Numbered from the stretch's first letter, positions 5,826 through 13,738 are shown. The stretch is DNA of 17,739 bases from JAFGOG01 sp034429215 (GCA_034429215.1 DAOUGI010000061.1:1-17739); one strand, 5' to 3'. Notes: a model not told the origin generated them from the letters alone. Program-made: numbers and translations.

Positions 5826-6692
5826 ATGCCATATGATCCTGCGACCCTGACCCTAGACGCGCTCAAAGCCGCCCGTGCCGAACGTTACCGCCAGCTTCCC
5901 CACCTGCGGGTCACGAGCGAGGCCGAGGCGCTGAGCTTTCTGAACGATGTGGGCCTGTGCCTGCTCTTTTCCGACCGGACCATCGAGCTGCCGACGCTGT
6001 GGGGGGCCATCTGTGGCCGCGACCGCCAGGTGCCCGTGGCCCACGACGACTATGAGCTGGGCCTGGCTTGGAGCTGGAAAGACACGCTGCCGGTGGCCGG
6101 CAAAGTGCTGTACGGCAAGTTCCTGCGCAAAAAGCCGGTGTTCATCACGCTCGATCTGGCGCCCTACTTTTACGCCCTGTCACCCAACTACGGCGACCCG
6201 GCCGCGGACTATCTGAACGACTATCGCGACGGCCGGCTGCCGGTCGAGTCGAAGCAGGTGTACGAGGTGCTGCTGGAGCACGGCGCCCTGCCTACAAGCC
6301 GCCTGCGGCTGGACGCGGGTCTAGGCGGCAAGGGCAACGCCACGCGGTTTGACCGCGCCCTGGCCGACCTGCAGATGGACCTGCGCATCGTCAAGGTCGC
6401 CATCTCTGAGGCCAATCGTTGGGGCTATTGCTACGTCTATGATCTGTTCCACCGCCACTTTCCTGGGGTGGTCGAGGCGGCGCGGGGGATCGGCGGCGGC
6501 CAAGCCCGCGAGACGATCCTGCTGCGTTACCTCCAGGTCGTCATCACCGCCACGCCGCAGCAGGTCGGTCACCTCTTTGGCTGGCAGCCCGGTGACGTGG
6601 CCCGCCTGGTGGCGCGCCTGACCGCGGAGGGTAAATTGTGGCCTGAGGTGCGGATCGAAGGGCTGGCAGGGGAGCACCTGCTGCTTGTCTGA
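5826..6692 (+). CDS. Winged-helix AlkZ/YcaQ-related protein
   Basis: A 288-residue protein (MPYDPATLTLDALKAARAER...). Its body (FLNDVGLCLLFSDRTIELP, SWKDTLPVAGKVLYGKFLRK, FITLDLAPYFYALSPNYG) resembles proteins annotated as AlkZ-related, built from winged-helix units. True AlkZ/YcaQ glycosylases unhook DNA crosslinks and carry an N-terminal Q-x-Q or Q-x-D motif. I do not see that motif in the N-terminal 60 residues, so catalytic activity is doubtful. ATG 5826 has a poor ribosome site. The frame stays open upstream, but that part overlaps the regulator gene and lacks family-like sequence. Spacing of 124 bases from the regulator allows co-transcription. Confidence 0.55.
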   Translation: MPYDPATLTLDALKAARAERYRQLPHLRVTSEAEALSFLNDVGLCLLFSDRTIELPTLWGAICGRDRQVPVAHDDYELGLAWSWKDTLPVAGKVLYGKFLRKKPVFITLDLAPYFYALSPNYGDPAADYLNDYRDGRLPVESKQVYEVLLEHGALPTSRLRLDAGLGGKGNATRFDRALADLQMDLRIVKVAISEANRWGYCYVYDLFHRHFPGVVEAARGIGGGQARETILLRYLQVVITATPQQVGHLFGWQPGDVARLVARLTAEGKLWPEVRIEGLAGEHLLLV

Positions 6693-6701
6693 AGTCAATC
6701 T

Positions 6702-6727
6702 TCCCGCAGGCGCCAGGGCCTGCGGGA
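6702..6727. terminator. Hairpin between convergent genes
   Basis: TCCCGCAGGC (6702-6711) pairs perfectly with GCCTGCGGGA (6718-6727) around a 6-base loop. It lies between the ends of the AlkZ-related gene (+) and the rhodanese-DsbA gene (-). No T-run follows on either strand, so it may act as a transcript end-stabiliser or a weak bidirectional terminator. Confidence 0.6.
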
Positions 6728-6735
6728 GGACAAGG

Positions 6736-7917
6736 TCATTTGGTCAGTTCTGCCTCGATCCGCTTTTCGAATTCAGAATAGGGGTACGCGCCGACTATGA
6801 GCTGGCCGTTGATCAGGAACGACGGCGTCCCGCCGACGCCTGCCGCCCGTCCTTCCTCCACCTCCTTGGCAACCTGAGCGGCGAACTGCCCCGACTCTAG
6901 GCAGGCGCGAAAGGCCACCATGTCTAGCCCCATCTCACCGGCATAGCCGGTAAAGGCATCGGCCACCGCAGCCAGGCTCGACCACTCGCTCTGTGCCGAG
7001 AAGAGCTTGTCGTGCATGGCCCAAAAGGCACCCTGCGCTCCCGCGCAGTGGACCGCCTCGGCTGCTTGCTGGGCGTGGGGATGGAAGGCCAGCGGGAAAT
7101 TCTTGAATACGTAGCGCACCTTCCCGGTGTCGATATAGCTCTTTTTAATCTCAGGTATAGTCAGCAGCACGTGCTGAGCGCAGTATGGTCACTGAAAGTC
7201 TGAATATTCGATGATCGTTACTGGGGCATCGGCTTGGCCTAGAACCGCTACCTCTTCGCCAAGTGGGTTCGGCGCTGGGCTCGGCTGAGCCGCTGCCGGC
7301 GTCGCCGTAGCTGTCATTCCCTTCTCCACGGGGTAGTCGGCCTGAAGCCAGGCGGCCCAGCCACCCAGAAGCGCTGCAACATTGGTCAGGCCCTTGGACT
7401 GGAGGACGAGCGCCGCACCGGCGCTCACACCTTCGTTCCCTCAGGCGCAGTATAGGATGATCTGCTTGTCTGCCGGCAGTTCTTTGTAGCGGCCGGCTAT
7501 CTCGCTGGACGGTATGGAGATGGCCCCCACGGCGTGGTTCTGCTGATAGGCCGCGGCTGTGCGCACGTCGACCAGGACCGCTGTGCCGGCGTCCAGGCTG
7601 GCCCTGGCTGCCTGGACGCTGATCCGTGTGACGCTGGCCGCGGAGCCGGCAGTCGCAGCCGGCGTCTGGCCAACAACGACCGCCGACGGGGTGATGAGCG
7701 GCACAAAGGTGGCTGTGGGTTTGGGTGTGACCGGCCCCGGGGTCGGGGTGCGTGTTTTAACCTGCACCATCTGATAGCTGATAGTGGGCACAGAAGTCGC
7801 CGCCTCACCAAGATCCCCCTTAACGGACTCGGGCGTAGGGGTGATGAATCCACCGCTACAGGCGGCAAGCAGGAGCACAACCAAGGCTATCAAGCTACAT
7901 ACAATGAACTTGCTCAA
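6736..7917 (-). CDS. Rhodanese-DsbA fusion lipoprotein with two predicted selenocysteines
   Basis: Read with two in-frame TGA codons as selenocysteine (7443-7441, U159; 7191-7189, U243) this is one 393-residue protein. Residues 1-20 form a lipoprotein signal peptide with lipobox LAAC20. A Pro/Thr-rich linker follows (about 24-95), then a rhodanese domain (about 97-195: VLVDVRTAAAYQQNHAVGA, IILYCA-U-GNEGVSAG, NVAALLGGW), a second Pro/Ala linker, and a DsbA/thioredoxin domain (about 222-393: VTIIEYSDFQ-U-PYC, FKNFPLAFHPHAQQAAEA, cis-Pro loop GGTPSFLING). The TGAs fall on the rhodanese active-site loop and on the first position of the CxxC (UPYC). I place the start at TTG 7917, 8 bases after GGGAG; an in-frame TTG at 7932 is the alternative. 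Likely role: membrane-anchored extracytoplasmic thiol/sulfur redox chemistry. The gene follows the FHA gene by 41 bases. Without selenocysteine decoding it would be three gene fragments. Confidence 0.85.
7161..7177 (-). promoter_or_regulatory. SECIS-like hairpin after UGA 2 (DsbA site)
   Basis: On the coding strand TCAGCA-CGTGC-TGCTGA makes a perfect 6-bp stem with a 5-base loop CGUGC beginning 17 bases after the TGA at 7191-7189. The loop differs from the first hairpin's GGUGC only at its first base. The position and the G-U in the loop agree with the bacterial SECIS pattern. Confidence 0.7.
7408..7426 (-). promoter_or_regulatory. SECIS-like hairpin after UGA 1 (rhodanese site)
   Basis: On the coding strand GAGCGCC-GGTGC-GGCGCTC makes a perfect 7-bp stem with a 5-base loop GGUGC. 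The loop begins 21 bases after the TGA at 7443-7441. Bacterial SECIS elements lie inside the coding region just downstream of UGA with an apical loop bearing G near its 5' side at about 16-37 bases, so both spacing and loop fit. SelB would bind it. Confidence 0.75.
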
Positions 7918-7958
7918 ATATCCATCTCCCAAGCTTTTTCAGATTGACTTGCTCATGA

Positions 7959-10520
7959 TCACGGCGCCCAGCTGATCCGTTGATCGAGCCACTCGTAACT
8001 CAACCCCATCTCTGACCAGTACGGTTGCAGCCCTCCGCCTCCAATGTCGAACAGCTCACGGCGACTGGAGCCGTCGGCGTTCATAGCCCACACCGCCCAC
8101 GCGCCGCCTTGGTTCGAGATAAAGGCGATCGTCTTGCCGTCGGGCGACCAGGTCGGCAGGCCGTCGTCGGAGGCGTTGTTCGTCAGCCGTTTCAGGCCGG
8201 TGCCGTCCTCGCGGATGACATAGATCTCCCAGTTCCCGTCGCGGCTCGACATGAAGGCGATCCGCCCTCCATGCCCGGCGGGTGCGGTGTCGCGCGGATC
8301 GCGCGTTATCTGGGTGAACTTGCCGCCGCCATCGGCGATGATGAACAGGCCGCAGACGTCGGGATCGGGCTGATAGTCGCAGCCTTGGTACACGATCCGC
8401 CCGTCAGGCATCCAGTGCAGGCGCACGCCCTGGACTGGGCCTCGGTCTGACACAATCTCCCGGCTTGACGGCTTGCGGCCTTCGAACGGCTTGTCGTTGA
8501 CATAGATCTTTTTGGGATGGTCCGGCCCTTGCTTGGTCGAAGCGTAGGCGATCCGGCCGTTGTCGGGCGACCAGGTAGGCAGTCTGTCCTCGATATTCTC
8601 GCTGACCCGCCTTAGCTCAGTGCCGTTCGGCCGGATGATATAGAGGTTCTGCATGTCTGACTGCACGCCCTTGACCGCCAGCCACTTGCCGTCGGGGCTG
8701 AAAGCCGGCATCTCCATATTGGCGACGACCTTGCGGCGTCCAGTACCGTCAACATTTATAACCCACACGTCGTACATTTTGGTCTCATTGTTCCACGCCG
8801 GGAAGGCAATCCGGCCGCTGATCGACGCTGCAGGCGCCTGCCGGGTGGCCGTCGGCGTCGGGGTTGTAGTCGGTGTCACCGTCACCTCTGCGACCTCCGT
8901 CGTCGGCTGCACAGAAGGTTCCGGTTGATCGGACGGGGAAGGGGTCAGCGCCGCGCTTGGACAGGCGGCCTGGGCTTCGAGGGCCAGGGCATTGCCCGCA
9001 TCTACGGCCAGAACCTGGGTGATGTATGGGCCGGCCAGGACACAGCGGCCCAGCTTGGCAAAAGTCGCTGCCAGGAGGGACTGGGTGCGGGCGTCTTTGG
9101 CCCCCGCCGACTCGGCCTGCTCCAGCGAGATTCGAGCCGGGTCGTACTGCCCCAACTGGTAGTAGGCTTCGCCGATGGCGGTATAGGTAACTGCCTTGGA
9201 CCGCAGTTGCAGCGCATCCTGGAAGGCAATGAGAGCAGTGGTATAGTTCCCCTCCTGGAGCAGCAGCTCGCCGTACTCGTGACGCCGCATCCACAGCTCG
9301 GTCTGCAGGCTGAGCGCGATCTGCAGCTGGCCGTTTGCCTGCCCGACGTCCTGATCGGCCAGGTAGTAGAGCCAGCCGCGGGCGCGATGAGCATCGGCAT
9401 TGTTATTATCCAGCACCAGCGCCCGGTCTGCTTCGTCCACCGCCTCAGCGTACCGTTCGTTGAGCCGCAGCGCCTCGGCCAGCACTGTGCGAGCCGAAGC
9501 GTTGCTGGAGCCGATCGCCACTGCCTGTTGGGCGACGGCTAGGGCCCGCGCCTTTTCGCCCTTGTCGATGAGAGCTCGGGCCAGGGCCACGACCGCCTCC
9601 ACATTGTTGGGGTTCAGATCGAAGGCCTTCTGGGCATGCAGCTCAGCCTGCTCGGGCTCATGGTCCCAGATCGAGGCCCACGCCCACCCAATCTGCGGCC
9701 GGGGATCGTTGGGCGCACGCTTGACCAGGTCCTCGTAGATGGTAGCGGCAGCCTCAAAATTGCTCTTTAGCGCCAGTCCCTTTGCCTGGGTCAGCAGGTC
9801 GTCCATCTCCTGGTCGCTCAATGCCTGGGTTGAGGTGGTTGGCTGTGTAGTGGCCACCGAGCTGCCGGCGGGCAGCCCGGGCGTCTCTGCGCCGGGCATT
9901 GTTGTAACGACGGCTCCAGAGGCTTGGGCCAGCGGCGTCGCAGCGACAGCCGTTTCCTGCCCACCCTGCCTAAGCTTGGGTAGAAGCAGGTAGGCGCCGA
10001 CGGCGATGATCGCCAGCAGTAATACCCCGCCGGTCAGCAGCAGCCCGACGATCGGGCCACGGCTTTCTTTTGTGCCAGAGGCCTCACGCGCCTCGGGTAG
10101 CCGGTAGTCTGCCGCCCGCTCATATCCTACCGGTGGGGCAGGAACGACCGCTTTTTGCCCGACAAGTGTGGGCGTTGGCGTCTTGAGTGTTATATCGGTG
10201 GTCCGGCCCGGCTCGTGGTAGGTGAATTCCGAGTCGCCCACCGTGATCCGCTCACCGTGCTGGAGGGTATGAGGCCCGACCAGGGGGACACCATCGATCA
10301 ACGTGCCGTTAGCGCTGCCCAGATCGGTCACTACGTACGCGGCACCTTGCCTGGTGATGCGGGCGTGGTGGCGGGACACCTTGGGGTCCAGCAACTCTAG
10401 GTCGTTATCTTCTGCCCGACCAATGCTCAGCTCATCTCCCAGGGCGACCGGGCCAGCAGCCAGCCCTTCCGTCTCGACAATCAGATGAGGAACATCAATG
10501 CGCTCGACATTGTGTGTCAT
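7959..10520 (-). CDS. FHA-transmembrane-TPR-PD40 (TolB-like propeller) protein
   Basis: An 853-residue modular protein. An N-terminal FHA domain (about 10-103) has the phosphothreonine-pocket motifs GR35, SRHHA (49-53) and NGT (71-73). One membrane helix follows at about 157-180, then about seven to eight tetratricopeptide-like repeats (about 235-540), a Thr/Pro linker, and a C-terminal beta-propeller of PD40/TolB-type blades (about 570-853: MPAFSPDGKWLAV, LPTWSPDNGRIAY, LPTWSPDGKTIAFI). With positive charges before the helix, the FHA part should be cytosolic and the TPR and propeller parts outside. It may sense Ser/Thr-kinase signalling and build an extracytoplasmic scaffold. ATG 10520 has AGAGGAG before it. 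The downstream rhodanese-DsbA gene begins 41 bases after its TGA stop. Confidence 0.88.
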   Translation of the reverse strand: MTHNVERIDVPHLIVETEGLAAGPVALGDELSIGRAEDNDLELLDPKVSRHHARITRQGAAYVVTDLGSANGTLIDGVPLVGPHTLQHGERITVGDSEFTYHEPGRTTDITLKTPTPTLVGQKAVVPAPPVGYERAADYRLPEAREASGTKESRGPIVGLLLTGGVLLLAIIAVGAYLLLPKLRQGGQETAVAATPLAQASGAVVTTMPGAETPGLPAGSSVATTQPTTSTQALSDQEMDDLLTQAKGLALKSNFEAAATIYEDLVKRAPNDPRPQIGWAWASIWDHEPEQAELHAQKAFDLNPNNVEAVVALARALIDKGEKARALAVAQQAVAIGSSNASARTVLAEALRLNERYAEAVDEADRALVLDNNNADAHRARGWLYYLADQDVGQANGQLQIALSLQTELWMRRHEYGELLLQEGNYTTALIAFQDALQLRSKAVTYTAIGEAYYQLGQYDPARISLEQAESAGAKDARTQSLLAATFAKLGRCVLAGPYITQVLAVDAGNALALEAQAACPSAALTPSPSDQPEPSVQPTTEVAEVTVTPTTTPTPTATRQAPAASISGRIAFPAWNNETKMYDVWVINVDGTGRRKVVANMEMPAFSPDGKWLAVKGVQSDMQNLYIIRPNGTELRRVSENIEDRLPTWSPDNGRIAYASTKQGPDHPKKIYVNDKPFEGRKPSSREIVSDRGPVQGVRLHWMPDGRIVYQGCDYQPDPDVCGLFIIADGGGKFTQITRDPRDTAPAGHGGRIAFMSSRDGNWEIYVIREDGTGLKRLTNNASDDGLPTWSPDGKTIAFISNQGGAWAVWAMNADGSSRRELFDIGGGGLQPYWSEMGLSYEWLDQRISWAP

Positions 10521-10561
10521 CTCTGACTCCTCTGCCCACTAGGCTCAACAACTGGTCCCGG

Positions 10562-10590
10562 ATTATAACACGGAAAATGCAACACAACAA
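10562..10590 (-). promoter_or_regulatory. Promoter for the FHA-TPR gene
   Basis: On the - strand a perfect TATAAT (10567-10562) is preceded with 17-base spacing by TTGTTG (10590-10585), a 3/6 -35 match. It lies 41 bases before the ATG, in the 80-base spacer after the sortase, and probably drives the FHA and rhodanese-DsbA genes together. Confidence 0.6.
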
Positions 10591-10600
10591 ATCACCCCTG

Positions 10601-11632
10601 TCATTGACTTGAAGCAGGCCGGGCGATGACCAACAGGCGGTGGGTAGCCAAGGCTACAGGTGTGCAGGTGACCAGGGTCAGGCGTTCCTCCGGCATGTAG
10701 CCGATCAGCCGCAGGTTTTCAGCCCGCTGGCTGGCCGAAGCAAACACCTCGGGAACCACCAGGATCTCGACGACGCGGTAGCGATAGGCCACGTCACCTA
10801 CGTACAGGGTGATCTCGTCGCCTACCTCGACGCCGTCCAGGTAGCGAAAGACCGCTCCCAAAATGTCCCGATGGCCGTTGATGACAGTATTGCCGGTGTT
10901 GCCCGGATAGGCCGAGGTCTCGTGAAAGCCACCGGCGTTGGGCACATCGGCCCATACCGTCTGGTTTCGACCGTTAACCTTGGTTGTCTTGGTCCCGACC
11001 GTAACAACTGGGATGTCGAGGTCGATGTTGGGGATCACCAGCCGCGTCGGCGGTGAGATAGCAGGTGGACGGCTAGGCAGTGCGACAGGGGCAGAAATGG
11101 TCAGTGTGGCGGTCGGGGAAATCGGGGTGGGCGGGTTGTCAGAAGCATACGGCATAGGCGCGGCGGTGATGACCGGTGTAAAGGTTGGCACCAGCGTGGG
11201 TGATAGCTTTTGCCCAACAGCCGGTTCGGGCGCAGCGCCCATGCCCGGCCCGACCTTTAGGCGATAGGCGATAGCCAGGCCGACAAAGAGGCAGGCAAAG
11301 ACCAGCGAAATACCCAGGCCCATGACCACCATCTCGGTGAGTGTGACCGGCCGTCTGATCCCCTGATCGGCGCCCTTCGTAGGGACGGCTTGTGCTCCGC
11401 GCGCGGGAGTGACCGAAGCGGCTTGTGAGCGTACCACAGAAGCCGCCGAGGGCTCACTGGCAACCAGCCGCGGGCAGCGAAAATAGGCCAGTGTCAGGCA
11501 TACCTGGGTCTGGTAGTTGATCCCCACCCGCTCCGGCTGAGCTGGTTTGTGACAGCGGTGGCGGGATGTGGGCTGGGGCGACACTTGGCTCTGGTTGCCT
11601 TCCAGTCCCAGGTAAGGGCAGTGCAGGGCCAC
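10601..11632 (-). CDS. Sortase (class E/F-like) with cytosolic Cys-rich head
   Basis: A 343-residue membrane sortase. The catalytic domain (about 195-343) has His254 (INGHRD), Cys323 (LTLVTCTPV) and Arg332 (THRLLVIARP), the full sortase triad. A single membrane helix lies at about 100-123, and a Pro/Thr linker at about 130-195 puts the catalytic domain outside. The N-terminal 60 residues carry Cys5 (CPYLG), His25/Cys27, Cys45 and Cys53 (CPRLV), a possible zinc-binding head. Sortases cleave and transfer sorting signals of surface proteins. No substrate with an LPxTG-like tail is in the window. GTG 11632 follows GGAAGGAGGAG inside the mnmG end, two bases after its stop, so it is translationally linked to mnmG. 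Confidence 0.9.
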   Translation of the reverse strand: MALHCPYLGLEGNQSQVSPQPTSRHRCHKPAQPERVGINYQTQVCLTLAYFRCPRLVASEPSAASVVRSQAASVTPARGAQAVPTKGADQGIRRPVTLTEMVVMGLGISLVFACLFVGLAIAYRLKVGPGMGAAPEPAVGQKLSPTLVPTFTPVITAAPMPYASDNPPTPISPTATLTISAPVALPSRPPAISPPTRLVIPNIDLDIPVVTVGTKTTKVNGRNQTVWADVPNAGGFHETSAYPGNTGNTVINGHRDILGAVFRYLDGVEVGDEITLYVGDVAYRYRVVEILVVPEVFASASQRAENLRLIGYMPEERLTLVTCTPVALATHRLLVIARPASSQ

Positions 11633-11634
11633 GC

Positions 11635-13674
11635 CTACTCCTCCCTTCCCACTGCCGGGGGTTCTCCAGAGACCTTTTGTGCCAAGGGCGGGGGCTCGAT
11701 CTTTTTCAGATGGATCAGCAGCACCGAGACGTCGGCCGGGTTGACACCCGCCAGGCGGGCCGCTTGGCCAACGGTGGCCGGCCGCACGCAGGCCAGCTTC
11801 TCCCGGGCTTCGGCTCGCAGGCCGGCCAACGCTTCATACTGGAAGTTAGGTGGGATGCGCCAATCCTCCAGACGGCGGAAACGATCGACTTCAACCCGCT
11901 GCTTGTCGATATAGCCTGCGTACTTGGCTTCAATGCCCACCTGCTCGGCAACGCCGGGCGACAGTGGCTGGGGTGGGGGGGCCAATGCCGCCACCAGGTC
12001 ATAGTCCACCTCCGGCCGCCGCAGGAGCTGGAGCGCATTCACTCCATCTGGCCTGTCGGGCGGCAGGCAGACATCTCCCGCCGTCGGGCTCGGCTCGACC
12101 AGGAGCGGATCGACCCTGTCGCCGGGATGCAGCCAGGTGCCGGCCAGCCGCTCGATCTCGGCCCGGATGGCCTGTCGCTTGGCTTCGACCGCCTGGTACC
12201 GCTCGACCGGCAGCAGGCCGGCCTGGTAGCCGATCTCGGACAGGCGCAGGTCGGCGTTGTCCTGGCGCAGCAATAGGCGATACTCGGCCCGGCCGGTCAT
12301 GATCCGGTACGGCTCGCGGATATCCTTGGTCACCAGATCGTCGATCAGTACCCCGATATAGGCCTGATCGCGGCGCAGGATGACCGGAGAGCGGCCCTGG
12401 GCTTGAAGGGCCGCGTTAATGCCGGCGACGATCCCCTGTGCCGCTGCTTCCTCGTAACCGCTCGTGCCGTTGATCTGGCCGGCGTGAAACAGCCCTTCGA
12501 TCCGTTTGGTCTCCAGCGATGCACTGATCTCCTGGCAGGGAACACTGTCGTACTCGATGGCATAGCCTGGGCGCATGATCTCGGCCCGACGCAGCGCCGG
12601 GATAGAGTGGAGCATCGCCAATTGGACCTCTTCCGGCATGCCGGTAAACAAACCCTGGACGTAAACCTCGCCGGTGTGCCAACCCTCCGGCTCCAGGAAG
12701 AGCTGGTGGCGCTCTTTGTGGGGAAAGCGCACCACCTTTTCTTCGAAACTGGGACAGTACCGCGGGCCGGCGGCGTCCAGCATACCCGGCGCGATCGGCG
12801 AGCGGTGGAGGTTGTCCCGTACCACCTGGAGGGTCTCGGGTGTCGTGTACACGGCGTAGCACGGCAGTTGCGGCCGCCAGGGTTTCTCCTCCTCATCGAT
12901 CGGCGCGACCGGGTAGGCCGGGTTGGGCGGGGTCAGCAGGAACTCGGGAATTGCCCTCGATGCCGAGTTCATCGAGAAGTAGAGGGATACCGGGCTGCCC
13001 GACTGGGGCTCAGTCAGGCTCAAGTCGATCGTCCGGACGTCGATGCGCGGTGGGGTGTTGGTCTGTAAGCGGAGCAGCGGAAAGCCCAGCCCATGCAGAC
13101 AGGCCGATAGTCCGGTTGCCGGGAGCTCGCCGGCGCGCCCTGCCGGCCAGCTCAGCTCACCTGACAGGATCCGCCCGGCCAGGAAGGTGCCAGTGGTCAG
13201 GACGACCGTGCGCCCTCGATGTTCGTGCCCGGTTGCGGTGACGACGCCCTGCACCCGGTCGCCGCCGACGATCAGCCTCTCGACGGTGGCTTGTTTCAAG
13301 TGCAAGTTGGGCGCCGCCTCCAGGGTGTGCTTCATTGCCTGCGAGTAGCGCCGTTTGTCGGCCTGGGCGCGCAGGGCTTGGACAGCCAGTCCTTTGCTTT
13401 GATTCAGCAAGCGGATCTGGATGAAGGTCTGGTCGATGGTGCGGCCCATCTCGCCGCCCATGGCATCGATCTCACGCACGAGGTGACCCTTGCCCGGCCC
13501 ACCGATGCTTGGATTGCAGGGCATCTGGGCGATTAGGTCTAGGTTCATCGTCAGCAGCAGTGTGCTTGCGCCGCTGCGCGCCGCCGCCAGGGCCGCTTCG
13601 CAGCCGGCGTGCCCGGCGCCGACGACGATCACATCATACGAGGTGTTGGTCTGATAACGCTCCACAGCGCACAT
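11635..13674 (-). CDS. mnmG: tRNA uridine-5-carboxymethylaminomethyl modification enzyme MnmG (GidA)
   Basis: MnmG, with MnmE, modifies the wobble uridine 34 of certain tRNAs using FAD, methylenetetrahydrofolate and NADH. The FAD-binding site GAGHAGCEAALAAARSG (about 19-35) and the GidA signature MPCNPSIGGPGKGHLVREID (51-70) are intact. Other family blocks follow: LTTGTFLAG, YCPSFEEKVVRFPHKERHQL, GYEEAAAQGIVAGINAA and RAEYRLLLRQDNADLRL. At 679 residues from ATG 13674 it is slightly long for the family (about 630). The frame extends 18 codons upstream of 13674 without family-like sequence. The chosen start has a weak ribosome site; GTG at 13665 (VERYQTN) is the alternative. Confidence 0.96.
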   Translation of the reverse strand: MCAVERYQTNTSYDVIVVGAGHAGCEAALAAARSGASTLLLTMNLDLIAQMPCNPSIGGPGKGHLVREIDAMGGEMGRTIDQTFIQIRLLNQSKGLAVQALRAQADKRRYSQAMKHTLEAAPNLHLKQATVERLIVGGDRVQGVVTATGHEHRGRTVVLTTGTFLAGRILSGELSWPAGRAGELPATGLSACLHGLGFPLLRLQTNTPPRIDVRTIDLSLTEPQSGSPVSLYFSMNSASRAIPEFLLTPPNPAYPVAPIDEEEKPWRPQLPCYAVYTTPETLQVVRDNLHRSPIAPGMLDAAGPRYCPSFEEKVVRFPHKERHQLFLEPEGWHTGEVYVQGLFTGMPEEVQLAMLHSIPALRRAEIMRPGYAIEYDSVPCQEISASLETKRIEGLFHAGQINGTSGYEEAAAQGIVAGINAALQAQGRSPVILRRDQAYIGVLIDDLVTKDIREPYRIMTGRAEYRLLLRQDNADLRLSEIGYQAGLLPVERYQAVEAKRQAIRAEIERLAGTWLHPGDRVDPLLVEPSPTAGDVCLPPDRPDGVNALQLLRRPEVDYDLVAALAPPPQPLSPGVAEQVGIEAKYAGYIDKQRVEVDRFRRLEDWRIPPNFQYEALAGLRAEAREKLACVRPATVGQAARLAGVNPADVSVLLIHLKKIEPPPLAQKVSGEPPAVGREE

Positions 13675-13738
13675 TGTACCACAGGCCTGATAGGTTATCG
13701 AAATCTGCCAGGCCTTGTGCCTACGCACAGAATTGAGA

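Noticed and set aside
7189..7443. Genetic code change with UGA read as Trp or Gly
   Set aside because: TGA ends several other complete genes here (for example at 7959, 10601 and 15098), and the tRNA-Trp has anticodon CCA.
6736..7917. Pseudogene with two nonsense mutations or three separate small genes
   Set aside because: All domain blocks are intact, the frame is unbroken, both stops are TGA at redox-active cysteine positions, and each is followed by a SECIS-like hairpin. The second and third pieces have no convincing ribosome site or start of their own.
13682..13713. AGGCCTG...CCAGGCCT inverted repeat between the PLD-like gene and mnmG as a terminator
   Set aside because: The stem is short with a long loop and there is no T-run. 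I could not distinguish it from chance.
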